DNA from: Psychrobacter sp. APC 3426
GTDB lineage: Bacteria > Pseudomonadota > Gammaproteobacteria > Pseudomonadales > Moraxellaceae
Assembly (NCBI RefSeq): GCF_030408035.1
Contig: NZ_JASDCF010000001.1
Coordinates: forward strand, 372,001-436,000
Direction of reading: 5' to 3'
DNA length: 64,000 nucleotides
The position numbers and the translations under genes were made by a program. This document shows positions 45,664-54,133 of this stretch, piece by piece; positions within the stretch are counted from its first letter, which is position 1; every line of letters begins with the position of its first letter. The notes under the pieces were generated by a model, which was not told where the DNA came from, ran no database searches, and was given only the letters and a program-made list of their open reading frames with translations.

Positions 45664-46773
45664 CTATAACGTCTGTGCCAAGATATGCCAGCATAAGCGC
45701 TCAAAATCCATACCTCTTGCTTTAGCTGCCATAGGCACTAAACTATGACTGGTCATACCTGGTACCGTATTGATTTCAAGTAACCAAAAGTTGCCCGCCT
45801 CATCCTGCATGGCATCGATACGTCCCCACCCTTTTGCATCAACGGCACGGAACGCGGCAAGGCTCAGCTCTTGTAAATGCTTTTCATCGGCATCGCTCAG
45901 ACCACAAGGGATATAGTAGCTAGTATCATTACGATTATACTTGGCTTCAAAATCATAAAAGTTGGTAATATCAGCAGGTTCAAGGCGAATGACCGGGTAA
46001 GCTTCGTCATCAATAATGACAATCGTAAATTCACGACCGGTAATCCAACGCTCAGCCATCACTACATCACCGCACTGTACCGCCGTTGCATAGGCAGCAG
46101 GCAACTCGTCCAAGTTATTAACCTTTGTCATGCCAATACTTGAACCTTCATGCACGGGCTTAATAATCAGCGGCAGTCCTAGCATATTGACTACTTGCTG
46201 CCAGTCAGTATCAGCCGTTAGTAACGAGAATGGCGCGGTCGATAATCCACAACCTTGCCACAATTGCTTAGTACGAACTTTATCCATGCCCAACGCTGAC
46301 GCTAAAATCCCCGAACCTGTCTGCGGAATATCAAACCACTGCAACACACCTTGTAGTAAGCCATCTTCCCCGCCGCGACCATGCAACACGTTAAACACCC
46401 GGTCATAATCACGGAGCTCAGTAATGTCTTGGTGCTTAGGATCAAAATGAGTCGCATCAACGCCTTGGTTTTGTAGCGCTTGCAAGACTGCTGCGCCACT
46501 ATCTAATGACACGCTGCGCTCATTGCTACTGCCACCGTAGACGACCGCTACTTTACCAAACTCACTCGCATTTCTAACTTTGCTCGTCGCAACTTCTAGT
46601 GGTGAATCTATGCTTGATTGATTATTTTCCATATCTTTTTTCTCTGCTTTTGCAGCTGCTGCTAAGGCTGTCTCTGGATTGATAATGGTAGTGTTATCCT
46701 CAGTGGCACCAGTGCTGTTATTAAGGCTGTTTGCATTGCCTTGATTATTAAGGTTTTGATTGTCATTGGTCAT
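45664..46773 (-). CDS. ddl: D-alanine--D-alanine ligase
   Basis: 369 residues against about 306 in E. coli DdlB. The conserved part starts near residue 71 (KVAVVYGGSSNERSVSLDSG), followed by VFNVLHGRGGEDGLLQGVL, PLIIKPVHEGSSIGM (ATP-grasp) and NTVPGMTSHSLVPMAAKA. The first 70 residues are polar and Asn-rich (NDNQNLNNQGNANSLNN) with no counterpart in E. coli. ATP-dependent ligation of two D-Ala for the UDP-MurNAc pentapeptide. AGGA is about 11 bases before the ATG. It follows murC by 30 bases, the normal murC-ddl order. Confidence 0.95.
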   Translation of the reverse strand: MTNDNQNLNNQGNANSLNNSTGATEDNTTIINPETALAAAAKAEKKDMENNQSSIDSPLEVATSKVRNASEFGKVAVVYGGSSNERSVSLDSGAAVLQALQNQGVDATHFDPKHQDITELRDYDRVFNVLHGRGGEDGLLQGVLQWFDIPQTGSGILASALGMDKVRTKQLWQGCGLSTAPFSLLTADTDWQQVVNMLGLPLIIKPVHEGSSIGMTKVNNLDELPAAYATAVQCGDVVMAERWITGREFTIVIIDDEAYPVIRLEPADITNFYDFEAKYNRNDTSYYIPCGLSDADEKHLQELSLAAFRAVDAKGWGRIDAMQDEAGNFWLLEINTVPGMTSHSLVPMAAKARGMDFERLCWHILAQTL

Positions 46774-46803
46774 GAGGATGGTTCCTAATATTCTTTTGGC
46801 TTA

Positions 46804-48240
46804 TTAGATATAAAGATTGTTTGCGGCCAAGTCGATGGCTATTTGCCCCACATTACCAGCACCTTGAGTGATAAGCATGTCATTCGCTTTTAGCAAACGC
46901 TGCATGACTGGTGCTAGATTATCCTTGTCAATAATCGTTGGCTCAACCTCACCACGCAAACGAATACTGCGCGCTAATGACTTCGTGTCTGCCCCTATGA
47001 TTAAAGCTTCACCTGCTGGATAAACCTCTAATAATAACAGCTCATCCACGCTTGAGAGTACTTCGACAAAATCATCATAGCAGTCACGCGTACGGCTATA
47101 ACGATGCGGCTGAAACAGCATCACGAGTCGACGATCAGGGAAACTTTGACGCGCGGCCTTAATAGTCGCATCAACTTCTTTTGGATGATGACCATAATCA
47201 TCAATCAACAGGACATTACCATCATCAATATTCACAGATGCATGCTGCTCAAAGCGGCGACCGACCCCTTCAAATTTTTGCAGTGCTCGCTTAATCGCTT
47301 CATCATCGACGCCTTCATCGGTCGCCATAGTGATAGCAGCAAGGGCATTGTAGACATTATGAGTACCAGGAATATTCAATGTCAAACGAAGTGGCTCACG
47401 GTCACGGCGCAGTACGGTAAAGTGAGTTTTGGTACCCTCTGTCACTAAGTCAACTGCCTGTACATCGTTGAAAGGCTCCAGACCAAAAGTCAGTACGGGA
47501 CGGCCAATGTCATCAATCATCGCATATAGTTCAGGGTCGTCACCACACACCACAGCCAAGCCATAAAAAGGCATGTTTTGTAAAAACTGAATGTAAGCCG
47601 CTTTTAATTTATCAAAGCTGTTTTCATAGGTTTCCATATGGTCTTGGTCGATATTGGTGACAATCGCTGCCATCGGGTGCAATGATAAGAACGACGCATC
47701 CGACTCATCCGCTTCAGCAACCAAATAACGACTACTACCAAGCGCGGCATTTTTTCCAGACGCGTTGAGCTTACCGCCGATGACGTAGGTAGGATCGAGT
47801 TGCCCTTCTGCCATCATAGTAGTCAGCAAACTGGTCGTTGTAGTCTTGCCATGCGCGCCAGCAACCGCAATTCCATGACGGTAGCGCATTAGCTCGCCAA
47901 GCATATCAGCGCGGCGTACCACTGGCAGACGCGCCTCTAACGCAGCTTTTACTTCAGGGTTGCTACGATCAATCGCTGATGATACAACGATGACATCCGC
48001 ATTGGCGATATTTTTAGAATCATGACCAATTGATATATTAATCCCAATCTGCTCTAGACGTCGAGTAACCACGCTATCAGCGATATCAGAGCCACTGACT
48101 TGATAGCCTTGATTATTCATAACTTCAGCGATACCGCACATCCCTGAACCGCCAATACCAATAAAATGCAAGTGCTGGATGCGGCGCATTTCTGGTATCT
48201 CAATCAAACGCTTAGGTAGAGCTTTCGCAGAGGTAGACAT
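46804..48240 (-). CDS. murC: UDP-N-acetylmuramate--L-alanine ligase
   Basis: 478 residues, normal length. Rossmann-like UDP-binding start [20 protein letters not shown] loop [13 protein letters not shown], the segment [14 protein letters not shown], and [14 protein letters not shown] with [10 protein letters not shown] in the C-terminal domain. Adds L-Ala to UDP-MurNAc, the first amino acid of the peptide stem. It lies between murG (100 bases upstream) and ddl (30 bases downstream) on the same strand, probably one transcript. Confidence 0.98.
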   Translation of the reverse strand: MSTSAKALPKRLIEIPEMRRIQHLHFIGIGGSGMCGIAEVMNNQGYQVSGSDIADSVVTRRLEQIGINISIGHDSKNIANADVIVVSSAIDRSNPEVKAALEARLPVVRRADMLGELMRYRHGIAVAGAHGKTTTTSLLTTMMAEGQLDPTYVIGGKLNASGKNAALGSSRYLVAEADESDASFLSLHPMAAIVTNIDQDHMETYENSFDKLKAAYIQFLQNMPFYGLAVVCGDDPELYAMIDDIGRPVLTFGLEPFNDVQAVDLVTEGTKTHFTVLRRDREPLRLTLNIPGTHNVYNALAAITMATDEGVDDEAIKRALQKFEGVGRRFEQHASVNIDDGNVLLIDDYGHHPKEVDATIKAARQSFPDRRLVMLFQPHRYSRTRDCYDDFVEVLSSVDELLLLEVYPAGEALIIGADTKSLARSIRLRGEVEPTIIDKDNLAPVMQRLLKANDMLITQGAGNVGQIAIDLAANNLYI

Positions 48241-48339
48241 AAGGAGTTCTCTTTATTAAAGGCTAATAAAATATGATGAAACAAAATAAGGGAATATAAA
48301 AATAGTCAGTCGTAAAATTGCTGATTGCAATGGGAGAGG

Positions 48340-49425
48340 CTATAACGTCTGCCAAATAATATCAGCAACCTGTTTAGTCGCGCTACGATTGGCAAGGGCA
48401 TGGCCTTTTTTTGCCATTTCTAGGCAAGCGCGGCGATCAAGCACTGCAAGCTCATCACGCAAGCGCTGCGCTGTTAGCTCAGACTGTGGCAGTAGAATTG
48501 CGGCATCGTGTGACGTTAAGGTGCGAGCATTAGCAGTCTGATGGTCATCAACCGCATGCGGTAGCGGTACAAAAATCGCGGCGATACCGACATTTTGAAT
48601 TTCAGTAACTGTCAACGCGCCAGCTCGGCAAACGATGATATCTGCCCAGTTGTAAGCTGCAGCCATATCATCAATAAAAGGCTGTACAGTAAACTGATGG
48701 TTGTTTAGATTTTGCTCGCTATAAGCCGCTTGCGTGGCTGCTTCATTGTTGCGTCCACACTGGTGTAGGACTTCAAATGGTTGATCTAGTAATGCTAACG
48801 CTTTTGGTACTGTATCATTTAATACCTGAGCGCCAAGTGAACCGCCGACTACCAACAGTTTAAGCGGTGAACTGTCATTTACATCGTAGCGTACCGTTGG
48901 CTCTGCAACACCAGTGATGGCATTACGCACAGGATTGCCCACTGTCTCAAGCTTGGCACCTTGCTGACTATTAGCAAAGGTATTCTCAAACGCCTGTAAC
49001 GTTTTGGTCGATAGCTTGGATAAGTAGCGGTTACTCATGCCAGCGATGGCATTTTGCTCATGGATAATCAACGGCGTATTAGTCATACGCGCAGCGATAC
49101 CGCCAGGTGCACTCACATAACCGCCGAATCCAACGACCACATCAATCTGATTACTGCGAATCACTTTTACGGCTGCCATCGTCGCAGCTAGCAGAGTCAT
49201 TGGTAACTTTAATAGTCGACCAACACCTTTGCCACGAAGCCCTTGCATATTAATAGCATGAAAAAGATAACCTGTCGGCTCAACCAAACCATTTTCCATG
49301 CCATTTGGCGTACCTAGCCAGTGAATAATAGCACCGCGTTGCGTCAATTCCTCAGCAACTGCCAGCGCTGGAAAAACATGCCCGCCGGTACCAGCTGCCA
49401 TCATCAATATATGCGGTGCTTTCAT
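48340..49425 (-). CDS. murG: Lipid II synthase MurG (GlcNAc transferase)
   Basis: 361 residues. MMAAGTGGHVFPALAVAEEL is the conserved GT28 N-terminal glycine-rich loop. FGGYVSAPGGIAA, HEQNAIAGMSNR and the C-terminal RAGALTVTEIQNVGIAAIFVPLP (UDP-GlcNAc site) complete the family. It transfers GlcNAc to lipid I on the cytosolic face of the inner membrane; MurJ, encoded 8 kb away, flips the product. First gene of the visible murG-murC-ddl run; ftsW is not in this window next to it. Confidence 0.97.
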   Translation of the reverse strand: MKAPHILMMAAGTGGHVFPALAVAEELTQRGAIIHWLGTPNGMENGLVEPTGYLFHAINMQGLRGKGVGRLLKLPMTLLAATMAAVKVIRSNQIDVVVGFGGYVSAPGGIAARMTNTPLIIHEQNAIAGMSNRYLSKLSTKTLQAFENTFANSQQGAKLETVGNPVRNAITGVAEPTVRYDVNDSSPLKLLVVGGSLGAQVLNDTVPKALALLDQPFEVLHQCGRNNEAATQAAYSEQNLNNHQFTVQPFIDDMAAAYNWADIIVCRAGALTVTEIQNVGIAAIFVPLPHAVDDHQTANARTLTSHDAAILLPQSELTAQRLRDELAVLDRRACLEMAKKGHALANRSATKQVADIIWQTL

Positions 49426-49574
49426 GAACGCCTGCCTATCTTTACTTTATTAATATGAAGGGTTTACCATCTTGTCGCCTTGCCACTCTCAAGACATAAT
49501 CACTCTATAAAATCTCGCATAGTATAGAGTAAATCTCTGTCCGATATATAGCACTTTATGCAACGTAAATAACA

Positions 49575-49605
49575 AAAACCCAAGCCATGAATAATCATGG
49601 CTTGG
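49575..49605 (-). terminator. Terminator of the DUF2147 gene
   Basis: Perfect 11-bp stem CCAAGCCATGA / TCATGGCTTGG, 4-base loop, then GGTTTTTG on the minus strand. Confidence 0.85.
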
Positions 49606-49645
49606 TAGCATAACTGGCTAATAGATAATGACAGAACAACAAGGC

Positions 49646-50089
49646 TTAACGGCGCTTTAAAATACGAGTTTTACCCAGTAACGAGATACCTTTATAGCCA
49701 CGAAGTTTCAGCGTATCACCTGTCAGCTCGGCTTTTCCAGAAAACGTTCTGCCTGTTTCTGGCTCGATACCTGAACCATTGATATATTTATTGGCATCCT
49801 TAGAGTCTGATTCCAGATCCCAAAGTACAGTGGCACCAATAAAAGGCTTATTCTTAAATTTGCCTTTACACTCACCACAGACTTTTTGACCTTTGGCACG
49901 TGGATCTAATATCTCAACGATCTTTGCCGAAAGCTTACCGTTACTCTCAGAGAACCTTAATACCGCATCGGGCTGTCCATTATCATTGTAGGTCGTCCAT
50001 TTGGTGTTGTTCAGCTGATCCGCTGCACTGGCGTTAAAGCCAAATACTAAGCCGACAGTGAGTATGAGTGATTTTGCCAATGCGTTCAT
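49646..50089 (-). CDS. Periplasmic DUF2147 protein
   Basis: 147 residues. Signal peptide MNALAKSLILTVGLVFGFNASA (cleavage after about 22). The mature part carries the DUF2147 pattern: KWTTYNDNGQPDAVLRFSE, the two cysteines in KVCGECKGK, GATVLWDLE, and GRTFSGKAELTGDTLKLRGY near the end. Function of the family is not established; the fold is probably a small beta-barrel. AAGGAAG precedes the ATG. It stands alone between murG and gshB with its own terminator. Confidence 0.85.
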   Translation of the reverse strand: MNALAKSLILTVGLVFGFNASAADQLNNTKWTTYNDNGQPDAVLRFSESNGKLSAKIVEILDPRAKGQKVCGECKGKFKNKPFIGATVLWDLESDSKDANKYINGSGIEPETGRTFSGKAELTGDTLKLRGYKGISLLGKTRILKRR

Positions 50090-50268
50090 ATAACTTCCTT
50101 GTATTATGAGTGGCTTGAATGGTGCTTATCTTTATTGATATTTTCTAATATCGACAAGCTACCAATAACGGTTAACGTACGCAAACCTAGCTTAGAATAA
50201 CTACTTTTATGTACTTGTGCTGCTAACTTCACTATTCATCACGCTTTTATTACCGGCTCAATTTTCTA

Positions 50269-51240
50269 TTAAATAGCCAGCTTTTTTTCTATCGCTATCA
50301 TAAAGTCTGTCGCAATATCCGTACCACATTGGTCATCAATCTCGCGTACACAAGTTGGACTGGTGACGTTAATCTCGGTAATACGGCCACCGATTAGATC
50401 TAAACCAACGAACATAAGGCCTTTTTCTTTGACAATTGGGGCAACCACTTCTGCCACTTGGCGTTCAATATCGGTAAGCGGCATGGCCACTCCGCTACCA
50501 CCTGCAGCTAGATTACCACGGGTCTCACCCTTGACTGGAATACGTGCCAAGCTGTAATCGACTACTACCCCATCGACGATTAACACGCGCTTGTCACCCT
50601 CTTTAATCTCTGGTAAATAACGCTGTGCCATAATTGGCAAGGTCTCAAGCTCAGTTAATATTTCCAGCGTCACCCCTATGTTTGGGCTATCAGCAGTCAG
50701 ACGAAAAATACCAGTACCGCCCATGCCGTCTAATGGCTTGACGATGACATCTTGTTGCTCAGCGATAAATTTGCGAATATGCGCTTGTTTGCTAGTCACA
50801 ATCGTTGGACTCATATAATCGCTAAACCAGGTCGCAAATAATTTCTCATTACAGTCGCGAATTGCTTGTGGGTCATTCACTACTAGCACGCCTGCCGCTT
50901 TGGCATAATCAAGCATGTAGGTTGCATAAACAAAGCGCATGTCAAACGGAGGATCTTTACGCATCAAAATCACGTTATAGTCGCTGACTGGACCTGTCGA
51001 CTTATCACCTAACGTATAGAAATTTTCAGGGTCACGCTTTACCGTTACTGGCTGCGTATCGACCATCAACTGCCCACGATCCAACCAAAGATCATGAATC
51101 TGACAATAACCAAGCGTGTGACCACGATCTTGAGCTGCCCACATCATTGCTAAAGTGGTGTCTTTTTTATAGTTAACCTGCTCAATAGGATCCATGATGA
51201 CGAGTATTTTTAAAGATTTTTTTTGATTTTCTTGGCTCAT
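50269..51240 (-). CDS. gshB: Glutathione synthetase
   Basis: 323 residues from MSQENQKKSLKILVIMDPIE; a GTG four codons earlier also opens the frame. Joins gamma-glutamylcysteine and glycine with ATP. Features: VILMRKDPPFDMRF, VVKPLDGMGGTGIFR (ATP-grasp), RYLPEIKEGDKRVLIVDG, GGSGVAMPLTDIE and INVTSPTCVREID at the C-terminus. In context it supplies glutathione for the hydrolase at the left edge and, if KefB-like gating is conserved, for the antiporter. It is followed upstream by pyrE on the same strand with a gap of 126 bases. Confidence 0.96.
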   Translation of the reverse strand: MSQENQKKSLKILVIMDPIEQVNYKKDTTLAMMWAAQDRGHTLGYCQIHDLWLDRGQLMVDTQPVTVKRDPENFYTLGDKSTGPVSDYNVILMRKDPPFDMRFVYATYMLDYAKAAGVLVVNDPQAIRDCNEKLFATWFSDYMSPTIVTSKQAHIRKFIAEQQDVIVKPLDGMGGTGIFRLTADSPNIGVTLEILTELETLPIMAQRYLPEIKEGDKRVLIVDGVVVDYSLARIPVKGETRGNLAAGGSGVAMPLTDIERQVAEVVAPIVKEKGLMFVGLDLIGGRITEINVTSPTCVREIDDQCGTDIATDFMIAIEKKLAI

Positions 51241-51366
51241 GATAAGGCTCACTTACGTTATATTATGAATAGGCAGTTATAGGAAATTACAGGCACTTAT
51301 TTACAGGCACTTATTTACAAACATATGAAAGCTAGCAAAGTTCTAACAATAAACTTTTACGGCAAA

Positions 51367-52110
51367 CTATACGCCGTACTGCTCACGGTAATGCTGCATT
51401 TTTGCAAGTTGGGTCGCGTCTTTATGTTGGCCGTTTTTTGCACCATGGTCGTCTGCCAAATAACTGATTAAATCGTCAATATCGACGAGTGCACGCACCG
51501 GTACTTTTAGCGTCGCTGCGAGCTCTTGAATAGCAGAATGATCGCTTTGTCCTTTTTCTTTGCGATCAAGAGCGACAATAATACCCGCCACACTTGCGCC
51601 CGCTTGCTCTAATATTTCCACCACTTCGCGCATCGCAGTGCCAGCAGTAATCACGTCGTCAAGTACCCAGACAGCTTTGCCACTGACATCAGCACCCACT
51701 AAGTTACCACCTTCACCATGAGTTTTGGCTTCTTTACGGTTATAACCCCATTTCGCATTGATGCCATGATGTAGCCATAACGCTTGGGCGGTTGCCGCTA
51801 CAAATGGAATACCTTTATAAGCCGCACCAAAAATGACCAGCTCTTGCTGCTCTGCACCGTTATTGCTAGCTGCCATCTGTTCGGCCATTTTCTCAGCCAA
51901 AGCATCTGCATAACCGCGCGCTAGTAACGATAACATCTCACCTGTCGCTAGCAAGCCTGCATTAAAAAAATACGGACTGATACGACCAGACTTAAGCACA
52001 AACTCACCAAACTTTAAAACCTGATTGTCTAAAGCCAATTGAATAAATCGATGCGATGAGAAAGAAACGTTTTGGGCAGGTTGAGCATTAGTCATTGAGG
52101 CATTGAGCAT
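51367..52110 (-). CDS. pyrE: Orotate phosphoribosyltransferase
   Basis: 247 residues, somewhat longer than the 213 of E. coli because of small insertions (about 78-95, EKMAEQMAASNNGAEQQ) and a longer end. The PRPP-binding motif VWVLDDVITAGTAMREVVEI is intact; KSGRISPYFFNAGLL marks the orotate side. Makes OMP in pyrimidine synthesis. AGGA lies 8 bases before the ATG at 52110; an alternative ATG at 52095 also exists. Confidence 0.95.
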   Translation of the reverse strand: MLNASMTNAQPAQNVSFSSHRFIQLALDNQVLKFGEFVLKSGRISPYFFNAGLLATGEMLSLLARGYADALAEKMAEQMAASNNGAEQQELVIFGAAYKGIPFVAATAQALWLHHGINAKWGYNRKEAKTHGEGGNLVGADVSGKAVWVLDDVITAGTAMREVVEILEQAGASVAGIIVALDRKEKGQSDHSAIQELAATLKVPVRALVDIDDLISYLADDHGAKNGQHKDATQLAKMQHYREQYGV

Positions 52111-52171
52111 TATGGCATTCCTATCAGCAAAATAAAGGGCAAAAAATTTGCATTATTGTACGCATTATTGA

Positions 52172-53227
52172 TCAGCTTGACCAACCATTGATGTCGTAAT
52201 CCTGCATATTGGGATAACGAGTCAACAGGCCACTACGCGATGAGAGATTAAAATAGCATTGACCATCATGGCTCACTTGTATGTCCCAGCCTAAATGATA
52301 AGCCGCAACTATGATATGCCCTGCAAATAGCCGAATCTGACGATACTGATAACGCTGTGCTGGCTCAAGATCAATCTGGCTGAGCAAATAGCTACGGACA
52401 TGCTGACAGATTTGTGCCGCGCTATAGCTATGATTGATAGTTTTACGCGTACTACATTGCTTTAAAGCATGGACAGCGACACTACAAGCCATAATATCTG
52501 TCGCCAAACTGCCCTCGCCTGTCTCAAACTGCTGCGGCTGTAAAACCACTTGCCAGTCATCAGCATAAAGACTGTTGAGTAACTCATCAGGATTATAACG
52601 TTTGGTCAACGCACGTAACGAGGCAGAAGACGCTTTAGTATTATCTTTATTAAAATCGTTATTAGAGCCACTATGATTGTTATTAGAACCACCATCATTT
52701 TTATCGATTTTGACCGGACTATCAGCAAGCGCAAAACCATAACGATTCAGTTTTGGATGAGCGCGAATCGCCTGCTGAATATCCGACATATCTAATAGGG
52801 TCATGTCGCTTAGCGGCGATAATAATGGCTGTTCGCTATGATTTTGATAAAAATTATCAGGAAATTCGACAAGCTTTGCCGCATTTAATAATGACAAATG
52901 CTCAGCCAATGCCTCTGACGCAACCAACTCCCATTTCGACAAACTGTCCTCATTAGGCTGATAAAACCGCGCAGAATTCCCATAGAGCCGTCGCAATTGA
53001 CCATTTAGGCGTCGAGCAGGCTCTGGGATATCACTTAAAGGCCGTGCAGGATCAAGTGGCGATTGGCTCGGATCAAAGTTTGGGTGCACGATTGCAGGCT
53101 GCTGTGAATCAGCTAGCAGAGACGATTGCTCAGCCTTTTTTTGCACATGGTTTTCTGCCAGCTTATCGCCTTCTGCTGCCAGATTAGCATGAGACAAACG
53201 GTCATCAGAAGTAGAAGGCTGGGTCAT
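52172..53227 (-). CDS. Protein of unknown function
   Basis: 351 residues from MTQPSTSDDRLSHAN; GGAGA precedes this ATG by 6 bases. No signal peptide or membrane helix. An N-terminal polar stretch (1-60) is followed by a section rich in aromatic and Leu residues (about 75-150), then an Asn/Ser/Asp-rich insert (about 180-205, GGSNNNHSGSNNDFNKDN), then a C-terminal helical part (VRSYLLSQIDLEPAQRYQYR ... YPNMQDYDINGW). I do not recognise a family. It follows the SDR gene after 57 bases, probably in one transcript with it. Confidence 0.65.
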   Translation of the reverse strand: MTQPSTSDDRLSHANLAAEGDKLAENHVQKKAEQSSLLADSQQPAIVHPNFDPSQSPLDPARPLSDIPEPARRLNGQLRRLYGNSARFYQPNEDSLSKWELVASEALAEHLSLLNAAKLVEFPDNFYQNHSEQPLLSPLSDMTLLDMSDIQQAIRAHPKLNRYGFALADSPVKIDKNDGGSNNNHSGSNNDFNKDNTKASSASLRALTKRYNPDELLNSLYADDWQVVLQPQQFETGEGSLATDIMACSVAVHALKQCSTRKTINHSYSAAQICQHVRSYLLSQIDLEPAQRYQYRQIRLFAGHIIVAAYHLGWDIQVSHDGQCYFNLSSRSGLLTRYPNMQDYDINGWSS

Positions 53228-53284
53228 GAAATCTCCATAAACTATAAAACATAAAATCAATTCTAATTAAATCAAACTGTCATC

Positions 53285-54124
53285 TTACTCTTGATAACTC
53301 AAAATATCACGATAACCTGCTTGCCAATCAGGATAATTGAGCCAAGCTAACGGAATGTTGCTATGTAAGCGTTTCCCGGTAACCGCTGTTTTTTTATCAT
53401 CAATAGCAGGAGGCGTCTCTCCTATCTGCTCACTTAGCCAAACGCCTAGCTCAAAAGTCGTGACCGGCGCATAGTCAGTGGCGATATAAAGGGGCTTTGG
53501 CGCCCCTGTAGTCAGTACATTGGCGATAATATTGACCAAATCACGATCCATAATACGATTACTCCAGTGCGCTGCTGCCACTGGCTCTTTTTGTGGCTCA
53601 CGGGCTTTACGTAGGCGCATGAGACGCTCGCGTCCGTAAATTCCGCTCGGACGAATGATAATGGCTCTATTACCAAAACCTTGTTGCAACGCTTGTTCTG
53701 CTTGCAATATCACTTTGGAAGCTTCACGCTCAGGCGTAACAGGCGCAGTATTTTCATCAATCCATTCGCCACTATCCTGCCCATAAACACCCGTTGAGGA
53801 AATAAAAACCACGCGCACAAGGCTGGTTAGCTTATCCGCAAACTCTGCTAAGTGTTGATTAATCGCCAAGTAACTGTCGTGATAGCCGCTGGTCGAATAC
53901 TCATCAGGAGTGACGATAATTGCAATATGAGTAAAGTCTTGCAGCTGCTCAGCGGTAAGTGTCAACGCATCAGCTTGCATAAACTTTGCATTACTATTCA
54001 AATCATAATGTTCGCGTTTACTACGGGCAAGACCTGTGACCGATAAACCGTCCTCAGCAAGTTTATTGGTGACTGGCAGACCAATATCACCTTGTCCGAT
54101 AATCAGTAAATTTTGCGTACTCAT
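53285..54124 (-). CDS. Atypical SDR / NAD(P)-dependent epimerase-like protein
   Basis: 279 residues. LLIIGQGDIGLPVTNKLAEDG is a Rossmann NAD(P) loop of the GxGxxG type. VVFISSTGVYGQDSGEWIDE and IIIRPSGIYGRERL are extended-SDR segments, though the usual YxxxK is replaced by a weaker TPEREASK. The closest match by pattern is YeeZ-like atypical SDRs. Substrate unknown. It begins 9 bases after the stop of the large Lnb-like gene, so the two are almost certainly cotranscribed. Confidence 0.8.
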   Translation of the reverse strand: MSTQNLLIIGQGDIGLPVTNKLAEDGLSVTGLARSKREHYDLNSNAKFMQADALTLTAEQLQDFTHIAIIVTPDEYSTSGYHDSYLAINQHLAEFADKLTSLVRVVFISSTGVYGQDSGEWIDENTAPVTPEREASKVILQAEQALQQGFGNRAIIIRPSGIYGRERLMRLRKAREPQKEPVAAAHWSNRIMDRDLVNIIANVLTTGAPKPLYIATDYAPVTTFELGVWLSEQIGETPPAIDDKKTAVTGKRLHSNIPLAWLNYPDWQAGYRDILSYQE

Positions 54125-54133
54125 TTTATATCC

